The position numbers and the translations under genes are program-made. This document shows positions 16,779 to 25,371 of a DNA stretch of 64,000 bases, in pieces. The stretch covers positions 558,001-622,000 of the forward strand of contig JACKFA010000004.1 of the NCBI GenBank assembly GCA_020632715.1, in the 5' to 3' direction. Below the pieces are notes generated by a model. The model saw only the letters and a list, made by a program, of their open reading frames with translations. It searched no databases and had not been told where the DNA came from. The first letter of the stretch is position 1. Every line of letters starts with the position of its first letter. This DNA comes from Deltaproteobacteria bacterium. GTDB taxonomy: Bacteria > Myxococcota_A > UBA9042 > PHBI01.

Positions 16779-18733
16779 GGCGCCTCCACGCGCGACAGCA
16801 GGAGCCCCTGCCGCCCAGCCGCGAACGCCGCCGTCCCGTCGGTCCAGACCGTCTCGAGCACGCCGCTGAGCCCCGTCTCCTCGCGCACGAACGCGTCGCC
16901 GTCGCGCCGGAGCACGGTCCCGTTCCAGCCGACCGCGAACTGCACGTCGCCGCTCACCGCCACGCCGTAGAGGAAGAGCGCCGGCTCCTCGTTCAGGAGC
17001 GTCGCCCCCGCCGAGGTCGCCTCGAGCACGACCCCGTTGTCGCCCACGGCGAGCACGCCGGTCGCCGTCGCCGCGAGGTCGTTCAGGTTGCCGCCGACGC
17101 CCGACGTCACGAGCGTCGGGATGGCCGAGCCCTCCGCCCGGAGCAGCGTCCCCACGGCGCCCGAGAGCCAGAGCGCGCCGTCGCCGCCGATGACCATCGC
17201 CCGCAGGTCCGCCGACGCCCCGCTCGGGAGCAGCGTCGTCGCCGTCCCGTCGAGCGCCACGTCGAGGAGCGTCCCACCCTTGCCGCACACCGTCACGCTC
17301 GTCGCCGTCGCGACCACGTCGAAGAGCTCGAGCGGGAGCTGCGTGTCGATGACCATCGGCGCCCCGTCCTCGATGCGCAGCACGAGCCCGTTCGCGCCCA
17401 CCGCCCAGACGATCCCGCCCGGCGCGACGTCCACGGCGTTCAGGTCGTCCGTGACGCCGACCGCCACCGCCGACCAGCCCTGGTCGCTCCGGCGCACCAC
17501 GAGGCCGCCGCGCCCGACGCCCCAGAGCGCCTCCGCGTTCGCGCCCGCGATGTCGCGGAGCCCGTTCTCGGGCCGCGTCGGGAGGTCCACCCACTGCCCG
17601 TTCGTGAGCGTGAGCCCGCCGCCCGCCTTCCCGACGGCGACGTAGAAGTCCTTCGATCCGCTCGGCGCCCACGCGGCCGCGGCCATGTCGGCCGCCGCGA
17701 ACGTCGGCCCCGTCACGGTGTCCGTCGTCCAGCGCTGCCCGTCGTAGCGGATGACCACGCCGCCGGCGCCGAACGCGACGACGTCGTCGGCCGCTGGCCC
17801 CGTGATGGCGTAGAGGTCGCGGTCGCGCGGGTCGTTCGTGGTCTGCCCCTGCCAGTTGGAGCCGGGCTTCTTCACGGTGATGGTCGCCTCGGTGCCGACC
17901 GCGAAGAGCGTGCCGTCGATCCCGTAGATGTCGTTCATCACGGCCGTGCCGCTCGCGATCTGCTGCGCCCGCCAGTCGCCCGCCTGGTACGACACGAGCT
18001 GACCGCCCGTCCCGACCGCGAGCACCCCGTCCTCGGCCGTCGTGCCCGGCACGATGAAGAGCGAGCGCAGATCGATGCCGTCGAGGGTGAACGCCTCGCT
18101 CCACGCGGTCCCGTCCCAGTGCACGAGGGTCGCCGCGTCTCCCGCCGCCCAGACGTCGTCCGGCGAGCGCGCGAACACGCCGTGCAGGTCCGCGTCGCTG
18201 CCCGTGGCCTCGAGCTCCCAGCGCGCAGCGCCATGCGCGCGCCGAGCGACCGCCCCGCCGCTCCCGACGACGATGACGACGCTCTCGTCGGCCCACACCC
18301 CGTAGAGCGCGTCCGGACCGGGCTCCCCGTAGGTCGCCCAGCCGCGCCCGTTGTAGCGGAGCACCCGCGGCCCGCTCACGGCGTAGGCCTCGGTGGCGCT
18401 GACGGCGAACACGTCCGAGACGACGCCCGTGTCGCCGAGGGAGCGCGACTCCCAGTCGAGGACCGGTGGCTCGGTCGTGTCGGTGGTGTCGGTCGCGTCG
18501 CGGGTGTCCACCGTGTCGGCGACGTCCTCCGTGTCGCCGGTGGTCACGGCCGTGTCGGTCGGGACGAAGGTGTCGACGGCGTCGACCGCGGTGTCGCCGC
18601 TCGGGGTCGCCTCGCCCTCGAGGGCGCTCCCCGAACAGGCGCCGACGCCGACGACCAACCCGAACGCGGCCGCGACCGCGAGAGACGACACCCCGGGCGC
18701 CCGCGAGCGGCCGGGGAGCTGAACCATGCGCAT
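16775..18733 (-). CDS. Surface lipoprotein made of propeller-type repeats
   Basis: The 652-residue product has a lipobox (GVGAC, Cys33) and an Asp/Thr-rich tether (44-90). About fourteen repeats of roughly 40 residues follow, with cores such as DVWAAGDAATLVHWDG and AVGANGLVLRIEDG. It is the simpler relative of the following gene, lacking the jelly-roll insert, so the pair probably arose by duplication and domain gain. AAGGA lies about 13 nt upstream of the ATG at 18733; an ATG at 18727 is an alternative. It begins 19 bp after the stop of the TIG-domain gene, so the three may be co-transcribed. Confidence 0.85.
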   Translation of the reverse strand: MRMVQLPGRSRAPGVSSLAVAAAFGLVVGVGACSGSALEGEATPSGDTAVDAVDTFVPTDTAVTTGDTEDVADTVDTRDATDTTDTTEPPVLDWESRSLGDTGVVSDVFAVSATEAYAVSGPRVLRYNGRGWATYGEPGPDALYGVWADESVVIVVGSGGAVARRAHGAARWELEATGSDADLHGVFARSPDDVWAAGDAATLVHWDGTAWSEAFTLDGIDLRSLFIVPGTTAEDGVLAVGTGGQLVSYQAGDWRAQQIASGTAVMNDIYGIDGTLFAVGTEATITVKKPGSNWQGQTTNDPRDRDLYAITGPAADDVVAFGAGGVVIRYDGQRWTTDTVTGPTFAAADMAAAAWAPSGSKDFYVAVGKAGGGLTLTNGQWVDLPTRPENGLRDIAGANAEALWGVGRGGLVVRRSDQGWSAVAVGVTDDLNAVDVAPGGIVWAVGANGLVLRIEDGAPMVIDTQLPLELFDVVATATSVTVCGKGGTLLDVALDGTATTLLPSGASADLRAMVIGGDGALWLSGAVGTLLRAEGSAIPTLVTSGVGGNLNDLAATATGVLAVGDNGVVLEATSAGATLLNEEPALFLYGVAVSGDVQFAVGWNGTVLRRDGDAFVREETGLSGVLETVWTDGTAAFAAGRQGLLLSRVEAP

Positions 18734-18752
18734 GCGAGAGAGTCCTTGCGTG

Positions 18753-21700
18753 CTACTGCTTCGTGAACACGACCTGGTTGATCGACCAGGAGCGCCAAGC
18801 CAGCTGGTTCAGGTCGTAGTAGGAGTAGTTGTCGATGTCGAAGCCCTCTTTGTACACCCGGTAGACCGTGAGGACCTTCTGCCCGTTGCTGATGCCGGGC
18901 GTGCCCTCGATGCTCGGGAAGTGGGGCAACGTGATGGCGTGGACGTCGTAGTCGTTGACCATCGTCCACTCGTCCTGGAGGCCGAACGGGGTCGGGATGG
19001 AGACGGCGACGTAGGAGAAGTGCGGGTCCGGGCCGGGCTGCGCCTCCCAGGAGATGCTGTAGTCCTCGCTCATGAGGCCGCCGTTGCCGGGCTTCACGCG
19101 CTCCGGGACGGCCAGGATGGGCCCGAGGATGAGCTCGTGGGAGCCCGTCACGATGGGCGCGTCGGCCTCGCCGCCGACCGCGTAGAACGACGACGACGTC
19201 GAGCTCCCGCCGAGCGACACCCGCGTCCAGGCGGAGCCGTCGTAGTGGAACACCGTCCCGCGCGCGCCGACCGCGTAGACGTCGTCCGCGGCGCTGCCCC
19301 AGACGGCCGTCAGCGTGACGAGCGTGTCCACGGCGCGCTGCGTGAGCGTGGCGCCGTCCCAGTGCAGGATGGTGCCGCCCTCGCCGACCATCCACACGTC
19401 GTCGGCGGCGCTCCCCCACACGTCGAGGAGGGTCTGCGTCGTCGGGCTCGTGACGACCTTCCACGACGTGCCGTCCCAGCGGATGATCTGCCCGAAGCTC
19501 GCCACGGCCCAGATGTCGTTCGCCGCGGCGCCCCAGATCCCCTGCAGGTTCCGCGACGTGTTGCCGAGCATCGTCGACCACGTCGTGCCGTTGAACTTCA
19601 GCACCGTGTAGAAGCCGACCGCGTACGCCTCCGTCGGCGACACGACGAACACGTCGCGCAGGTCCGAGCTCGTCGGCGACACGTTCTTCGTCCACTGGAA
19701 GCCGTCCCAGGTCGTGATGGAGCCGCCGTCGCCGACCGCCACCGCGAACGACGGGCTCAGCGGGTACACGCCGCGCAGCGTCCGGTTGACCCCCGACGCC
19801 TGCCGCCCCCACGACGTCCCGAGCGAGCGGATGATGAGCCCGTCCGTGCCGACGCCGACGACGTCGCCCGGGCCCATGAGCGCGAGGTCGTAGATGTCGC
19901 TCGTGACGCCCGTGTGCTTCTCCTCCCACTCGCCGTCGAGCAGGTAGTACATCGTGTCGTCCTCGAGCTTCTCGATGCCCTGGTGGAGCGTGAGCGTCTG
20001 CGGGAGGAACGTGTCCGACAGCGCGAAGGCGCCGCCGAAGAAGGCGTAGTGCGCGTCGTAGAGGTCGCCCGTCAGGTTCGCGAGGAAGTTGTTGATCGTG
20101 AACGGCGTGTCGCCGAAGGAGGTCGGCTGCCCGAGGAACTGGATGGTGCCGTCGCTCCCGAGGTCGAGGTAGCTCCAGAGCGCGTTGATGTCGGGGCCCT
20201 CGGGGCCGACCGGCACCGGGTCGAGGCGCACCGTCTGCGTCTTGTTGAGCGGGTGGTCGAGCCGGATGTCGCCCTCGATGATGTCGCCCGGGTTCGCGAA
20301 GACGTGCCGCGCGACGCCGAGCGCGTACGGCGTGAAGCTCCCCGACGAGCGGTTGAGCACGCCGCCCCAGCAGTACACGGCGAACTCGCCGATCGGCACC
20401 GGGATCTCGAAGGAGAGGTCGGGGTTCGCCTCGATGCCCGGGTCGGGCAGGAGGTCCTCGGCGAAGATCCCGCCGTTCGAGAAGTCGCAGAACGCCGTGA
20501 CGTCACCCGCCGACGGCACGCACTGCGCCTCCTCCACGCCGTTCAGCGGGAAGCACATGAAGCCTTCCGGGCAGTTGGCGTTCGTCGCGCAGTGGAGCGT
20601 GCAGCGCTTGCCGTTCCCCTCCGGGAGGTCCGAGCAGCGGTAGCCGGCCGCGCCACAGCTGTCGTCGGTCGTGCACGTGTTGCAGAGCGGCGGGTTCAGC
20701 CCCACCTGCGACGCGCAGCTCCCCCACGGCACCGGGATCGACTTGCCGACGTTCAGCACGTTGCCGCGGTAGAAGGGCTGCTCGATGGTCGGCGGGGTGC
20801 CCGGCGACGGCGGCGTCGTCGGCGTCATGAAGAGCGTCACGTTCGTCGCGTTGTACTCGACCACGCTCGCCGACGCGAAGCCCTCCTTCGAGGCGCTCAC
20901 CATCTGGTCGCCGAGGAGGTCGGGGCCGGAGAAGGTGATCTGCCCGTCCTCGTTCGTGAAGCCCTGGTACGGCGTGCTCGGGTTCACGCGCAGGATCACG
21001 AAGGCGTCCGGGATCCCGGCGCCCGACGACCCGTCGAGGACCGTGACGTTCACGTCGCCGTCGACCCCCTGACCCCACGTGCCGCCCGTGTTCGACTCGG
21101 GGTCGTAGTACGTGAAGCCCTCGCGCAGCACCGCCGTCCCGCGCGTCGCCGACGTGAGCTTCACGTCGACCACGCCGAGGTCCCCCGGCGGCGTCTTGCA
21201 CGTGATGAGCGACGGCGAGGCCACCGTCACGTGCGTCGCCGCGCGCCCGCCGAACGTCACCTTCGCGTCCGCCGGGAAGCCGCTCCCGACGAGCTGGACG
21301 AAGGTCCCGCCGGCCTGCGAGCCCTGCGGCGGGGCGGCGACCCAGAGCCCGAGCTCGCCCTGGTAGGCGAACCCGCCCACGAGCGTGTCGCTGAGCCCCG
21401 ACTGGAGCACCGTCACGTTCGCGAGCCCCGGGCTCCCGGGCGGCGTCGTCGCCTGCAGCGTCGACCCGTCGACGAGCGTCACCGCCGACGCCGGGAGCGC
21501 CCCGACGCGCACGGTCGCGCCCGGCAGGAAGCCCTCGCCGGTGATGGTGAGCCGCGTCCCGCCCGCCGTCGGCCCGAGGTTCGGGAGCACCTCGTAGACC
21601 CGGATGAAGGGGTTGTAGACGTAGCCCTCGGGCACCGTGACCGCGCCGTTGCCGTTCTCGACGGTCACCGGCACCGCCCCCACGCTGCCGCGCGGCGCCT

Positions 21701-22883
21701 CGACGACCACGTAGTGCGCGGCGGCGTCGACCGTCACCACGGTCGCCTCGGCCGCCCCGAAGCGGACGGTCGTGTCGTCCTTCGTCGTGAGCCCCTTCGC
21801 GATGATCGTGACGCGGTTCCCGCCGCTCGCCGGCCCCGACGGCGGCGTGATGTTCAGCACCGAGAGGACGTCGCCCGGGACGAGGTCGTCGACGTAGGTA
21901 TAGCCCTTCAGCACGGTCGTCGTGCCGTAGGTCGAGGACACGAGCACGTTGACCGCGCCCGCGGCGCTCGCGGCGGGCACCGTGCCGCGGAGGTGCGCGT
22001 CGTCGACGACCTGCACGTCGGTCAGGCGCCCGGCGCCGAAGACGACCGTCATCGGCGCGACGAAGCCCTGGCCCTTGATCTCGACCGTGCCGCCGCCCGC
22101 GACGAGCCCGGCCGGCGGGGTCACGCTGTCGATGCGCGGCGCGTCGACGTAGCGGAAGCCCTTCCTGAGCACGCCCACGCCCTGGCTGTTCGACACGTAG
22201 AGGTCGACCGCGCCGAGCGCGTTCCCGGACGGCGTCACCGCGAGGATGGTGTGGTCGTTCAGCACGGTCGCCGACACGGCCGACTGGGTGCCGAAGATCA
22301 CGTGCGTATCGGGCAGGAAGCCCGCCCCCGTGATGGTGACCTCCTCACCGCCGAGCAGGTAGCCGGTCGCGGGCTCGACGGCCTCGATGTCGACGGGGTT
22401 GAAGTAGAGGAAGCCGTCCTCGAGCACCGCCTGGATGGTGGTCTGGTCGACGCGCCGCACGATCTTCACGTCGACGAGCCCGGGCCCGCGCGGGGGCGTG
22501 AGCACCACCAGCCGGTGGCTGTTCAGGACGAAGATGTCCTGCGCGAGGCTCTCGCCGAAGTAGACCTCGTCGCCCGCGGCGAAGCCGGTGCCGAAGATCT
22601 CGACCTGCTCGAGCCCGCTCGCGAGCCCCCGCCCGGGGTCGATCTCGACGATGGTGAGCTCCTCGGGCCCCGTCGCCGTGTCGCCGGGCCCGGTGCCGCC
22701 GGTGTCGCCGGGCGCGGTGGCGTCGTCGCCGGCGCTCGTGTCGGCCGGCTGCGCCGTGTCGGTGGTGGTCGTCGCGTCCGGGGTCGACGTCGTCTGACCG
22801 CCGTTGCCCGAGTCGTCGGAGCACGCCGCGACGCCCGCGGCGAGCGCGGCGACGAGGAGCAGGGAGTGGAGTCGGTTCGGCAT
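18753..22883 (-). CDS. Giant TIG-domain and propeller-repeat surface lipoprotein
   Basis: The 1,376-residue product has a lipobox (VAAC, Cys21) and a Thr/Asp-rich tether (25-75). About seven consecutive IPT/TIG immunoglobulin-like domains of roughly 80-90 residues follow (75-590), each with a P..G...GG..V.I.G.GF core. Next come a region like the carboxypeptidase regulatory fold (VNVTVLDGSSGAGIPDAFV, near 615) and a disulfide-rich segment (735-800). The C-terminal third has propeller repeats (DVWMVGEGGTILHWDG). TIG arrays usually extend ligand-binding domains from the surface. The propeller repeats match those of the two downstream genes, suggesting a common target or structure. Confidence 0.87.
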   Translation of the reverse strand: MPNRLHSLLLVAALAAGVAACSDDSGNGGQTTSTPDATTTTDTAQPADTSAGDDATAPGDTGGTGPGDTATGPEELTIVEIDPGRGLASGLEQVEIFGTGFAAGDEVYFGESLAQDIFVLNSHRLVVLTPPRGPGLVDVKIVRRVDQTTIQAVLEDGFLYFNPVDIEAVEPATGYLLGGEEVTITGAGFLPDTHVIFGTQSAVSATVLNDHTILAVTPSGNALGAVDLYVSNSQGVGVLRKGFRYVDAPRIDSVTPPAGLVAGGGTVEIKGQGFVAPMTVVFGAGRLTDVQVVDDAHLRGTVPAASAAGAVNVLVSSTYGTTTVLKGYTYVDDLVPGDVLSVLNITPPSGPASGGNRVTIIAKGLTTKDDTTVRFGAAEATVVTVDAAAHYVVVEAPRGSVGAVPVTVENGNGAVTVPEGYVYNPFIRVYEVLPNLGPTAGGTRLTITGEGFLPGATVRVGALPASAVTLVDGSTLQATTPPGSPGLANVTVLQSGLSDTLVGGFAYQGELGLWVAAPPQGSQAGGTFVQLVGSGFPADAKVTFGGRAATHVTVASPSLITCKTPPGDLGVVDVKLTSATRGTAVLREGFTYYDPESNTGGTWGQGVDGDVNVTVLDGSSGAGIPDAFVILRVNPSTPYQGFTNEDGQITFSGPDLLGDQMVSASKEGFASASVVEYNATNVTLFMTPTTPPSPGTPPTIEQPFYRGNVLNVGKSIPVPWGSCASQVGLNPPLCNTCTTDDSCGAAGYRCSDLPEGNGKRCTLHCATNANCPEGFMCFPLNGVEEAQCVPSAGDVTAFCDFSNGGIFAEDLLPDPGIEANPDLSFEIPVPIGEFAVYCWGGVLNRSSGSFTPYALGVARHVFANPGDIIEGDIRLDHPLNKTQTVRLDPVPVGPEGPDINALWSYLDLGSDGTIQFLGQPTSFGDTPFTINNFLANLTGDLYDAHYAFFGGAFALSDTFLPQTLTLHQGIEKLEDDTMYYLLDGEWEEKHTGVTSDIYDLALMGPGDVVGVGTDGLIIRSLGTSWGRQASGVNRTLRGVYPLSPSFAVAVGDGGSITTWDGFQWTKNVSPTSSDLRDVFVVSPTEAYAVGFYTVLKFNGTTWSTMLGNTSRNLQGIWGAAANDIWAVASFGQIIRWDGTSWKVVTSPTTQTLLDVWGSAADDVWMVGEGGTILHWDGATLTQRAVDTLVTLTAVWGSAADDVYAVGARGTVFHYDGSAWTRVSLGGSSTSSSFYAVGGEADAPIVTGSHELILGPILAVPERVKPGNGGLMSEDYSISWEAQPGPDPHFSYVAVSIPTPFGLQDEWTMVNDYDVHAITLPHFPSIEGTPGISNGQKVLTVYRVYKEGFDIDNYSYYDLNQLAWRSWSINQVVFTKQ

Positions 22884-22953
22884 GGTGCCCCCGGGGCGGC
22901 GGAGGTTTCGCGATGGGCGCGGGGCGGCGGGCGCGGGGCGCGCGCGCTGCCGC

Positions 22954-25095
22954 TCAGGGGGAGGTGCTCCCCCCGAGCGTGGTCTCGTTGTTGATCTCGT
23001 CGAGCGTCAGCCCGCCGGTGTACGCGTAAGATACATATTGATCCCACCCATATACCAGCACGCCGGCAGGTTCGCTCGACGTGATGGTGTGCGCGCCGGG
23101 CTCGAAGCGCTGCCGGTAGACGCTGTACTCGCCCGAGCCGATGACGTTGAAGAAGCCCGGGAGGATCTCCTCGCCGTCGACCGTCACGGTGGCGCCGGTG
23201 GGCGCGGTCACGTTCACGTAGTTGTCCGCGTACTCCTCGGGCACGAAGACCACGTAGTCCTTGCGGTACTGCTGCACGGGGATGGCGAGCATGAACGCGG
23301 GGTCGCCCGTGCCGGCGTCGCCCGACTGCCCGACGCCGCCGACGTTCGGGTCGGGCGCGTCCTGCGCCGCGAGGAACTGCCCGACGAGGATGGGCTTGTC
23401 GTTCTGCGCGATGATCTCGAAGTCGCCGGCGCTCTCGAACTCGTACCACTCGCCGCGGTTGAGCACCGGGATGCTGACGCCCGGCTGCGGCGGGACGAGC
23501 ACGATCTTCGTGTTCGCCGAGGCCGCGAGGATCCGCCAGATGTCCTTCTCGCGCCCGCGGTCCCAGCTCTTCGTGGCGACGTAGGCCGAGCCCCAGGTCT
23601 TGACCGGGAAGATCTGCTGCTCGAGGTGGTCGGCGCAGCAGGTGTTGAACCCGGCGTTCACGCAGTCCGTGAGCGTGCGACAGGTGGTCGAGTGGTCCCA
23701 CTCGCAGACGCCGACCTTCGTCGTCGGGTCGATGTCCACGCAGCGCGCGGTGTTCGGCGCGTTCGCGGCCTCGCTGCCGCCGAAGACGGCGACGCGCTTG
23801 TCGGAGAGCACCCGCGACCCGGTGAGGTCGGCGCCGGGCCGGTCCGTCTCGATGTTGAGCACGTCGAACTGCTTCATCTTGAAGTTCTTCGTCGTGCCGG
23901 CCTCCATGTGCGGGATGGCCGCCTCGTCCGCCGTGCCGGCGTAGATCGTGCCGGCCTCGGTGGGCGCCGTGACCTGCACGCTCACGTTCGTCTCGCCCGG
24001 CATGATGGCGATGATGGTGAGGTAGCCGCGCAGCACGTCGAACGTCTGCTCGCGGGTCATCACGAAGTACTCGCTCCCGAGGAGGGTCGACGGCAGGAGG
24101 AGCGAGGCGTCGTTCGAGAAGACGTTGGCGTTCTCGAGCGGGTTGAACTGGTAGGCGATGATCGGCACCGACGACGACACCTGGTAGGCCTTCGGGGCGA
24201 GCTCGGTGCCGTTGATGTCGCGGCGCGGCAGGCGGTACACGCGGAGCTCGCCGGGGAGCAGCGGCTCGGTCGGGAGCGGGTTGCCCTGCGAGTCGTACGG
24301 CACGGGCGACACCTCGCCGCCCTCGAGCTGGTTGATCTCGATGACCGCGGCGAGCGGCGAGTCCGGCGGGTTCGCGACGGCGATGGCGTACTGCGCGCCC
24401 TGGGCGTCGTAGAAGCCGCGCCCGCCGCCGGGGACGAAGGCGTTGTCGAGGTCGACGCCCCAGTAGTCGCAGCCGATGTAGCTCTTGAACTTGGCGTTCT
24501 GGTCGCAGAGCTTCTCGCAGAACTGACCCGTGCAGACCTCGCCGCGCTCGCTCCGGCACTCGCTGAAGTTGTCGTAGGCGCTGCCGTCGGCGTTGCACTG
24601 GACGACGAGCGCGTCGCCCTGGCACTTCCGGGCGCCCGGGCTGCACGCCGTGCAGACGCCGCCGCGGCACTGGCTGTCGCTGCCGTCCTCCCCCTTGCAG
24701 ACGCCCTGCACGTTGCCGGTGCCGCTGTTGTTGCAGAAGAAGGCCTCCTTGCCGCCCTCGGCGATGCAGCCCTGCACGGAGCCCGGGTAGCAGATCTGCC
24801 CCGGCCCGAGCTTCTTGCACTGCTTGTCGACGCAGGCGTCGTTGCACTCGCCGATGACCGTGGCGGCGCCGCTGTCGTCGCAGTACAGGGCCCCGGGCGT
24901 GCCCTCGGCGAGGCAGCGCACGATCTCGCCCGGCTCGCACGTCTGGCCGTCCGGGAGCGGGGTCGCGTCGGTGCTGACGACGTCGGCGTCGTCGCCGCCG
25001 TTGCCTTCCGGGTCGCTCGGGCACGCCGTCAGCGCGAGCGCGAGGAGCGCGGCGCAGGCGAGGGTCAGGGCGGTGGGGAGGGCGCGGATCGGCAT
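22954..25095 (-). CDS. IgGFc-binding-protein-like lipoprotein
   Basis: The 713-residue product has a lipobox (LTAC, Cys25). Several C.PG...C modules with GALYCDDSG or AFFCNNSG motifs run between residues 50 and 205. The rest resembles the IgGFc-binding N-terminal domain: AYQVSSSVPIIAYQFNPL near 325-345, NDASLLLP, and the closing VYRQRFEPG...EPAGVLVYGW.QYVSYAYTGG. These proteins are large secreted adhesins; binding of IgG is not implied in a soil or aquatic bacterium. The gene has its own candidate promoter (25152-25180) and lies 70 bp upstream of the TIG-domain gene. Confidence 0.85.
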   Translation of the reverse strand: MPIRALPTALTLACAALLALALTACPSDPEGNGGDDADVVSTDATPLPDGQTCEPGEIVRCLAEGTPGALYCDDSGAATVIGECNDACVDKQCKKLGPGQICYPGSVQGCIAEGGKEAFFCNNSGTGNVQGVCKGEDGSDSQCRGGVCTACSPGARKCQGDALVVQCNADGSAYDNFSECRSERGEVCTGQFCEKLCDQNAKFKSYIGCDYWGVDLDNAFVPGGGRGFYDAQGAQYAIAVANPPDSPLAAVIEINQLEGGEVSPVPYDSQGNPLPTEPLLPGELRVYRLPRRDINGTELAPKAYQVSSSVPIIAYQFNPLENANVFSNDASLLLPSTLLGSEYFVMTREQTFDVLRGYLTIIAIMPGETNVSVQVTAPTEAGTIYAGTADEAAIPHMEAGTTKNFKMKQFDVLNIETDRPGADLTGSRVLSDKRVAVFGGSEAANAPNTARCVDIDPTTKVGVCEWDHSTTCRTLTDCVNAGFNTCCADHLEQQIFPVKTWGSAYVATKSWDRGREKDIWRILAASANTKIVLVPPQPGVSIPVLNRGEWYEFESAGDFEIIAQNDKPILVGQFLAAQDAPDPNVGGVGQSGDAGTGDPAFMLAIPVQQYRKDYVVFVPEEYADNYVNVTAPTGATVTVDGEEILPGFFNVIGSGEYSVYRQRFEPGAHTITSSEPAGVLVYGWDQYVSYAYTGGLTLDEINNETTLGGSTSP

Positions 25096-25151
25096 GGGGA
25101 CCTCGGTCGGGGAGTCGGCCTGGCGGAGGTCCCGCCGGCCATCGAGCCGCG

Positions 25152-25180
25152 ATGATCGGCATCCGGGAGGGGCGAGTCAA
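25152..25180 (-). promoter_or_regulatory. Candidate sigma-70-type promoter of the IgGFc-binding-like gene
   Basis: Read on the minus strand, TTGACT (25180-25175) and GATCAT (25157-25152) are separated by exactly 17 bp, matching the consensus at 5 and 4 of 6 positions. The predicted start near 25145 gives a leader of about 50 nt. It lies in a locally A/T-richer stretch. Confidence 0.5.
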
Positions 25181-25228
25181 AAGGACCGGCCCTCTGGACC
25201 TGCAAAACGAACTGATTTCAACGACGAA

Positions 25229-25261
25229 GCGGGGGGCGACCGATCTCCCGGAGCCCCCCGC
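25229..25261 (-). terminator. Candidate intrinsic terminator of the beta-barrel gene
   Basis: GCGGGGGGC (25229-25237) and GCCCCCCGC (25253-25261) form a perfect 9-bp stem with a 15-nt loop. In the minus direction it lies about 110 nt after the stop of the barrel gene and is followed by TTCGTCGTT, a moderately T-rich run. It would insulate that gene from the IgGFc-binding-like gene. Confidence 0.6.
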
Positions 25262-25371
25262 CAGGTCGGCGGCGCGTCGCCGCCGATCGTCGCGCGCCGC
25301 CCGCCGATCGCGTCGCGGCCGCCTCGGGTGCGGTCGCGAGCTCGATCAGCCGGCGGACGCCGACAGCGATG

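Noticed and set aside
14052..16970. 972-codon open frame opposite the propeller lipoprotein gene
   Set aside because: Arg/Pro-rich composition with no recognisable motif; it is the shadow of the minus-strand gene.
18726..22994. Very long open frame on the plus strand opposite the TIG-domain gene
   Set aside because: Its product is Arg/Ala/Val/Glu-rich without domains. Long antisense frames are expected in such GC-rich DNA, and the minus frame has a lipobox and TIG domains.
25096..25371. Small gene between the barrel and IgGFc-binding-like genes
   Set aside because: Short frames here lack a ribosome binding site and protein-like composition; the region is explained by a terminator and promoter.
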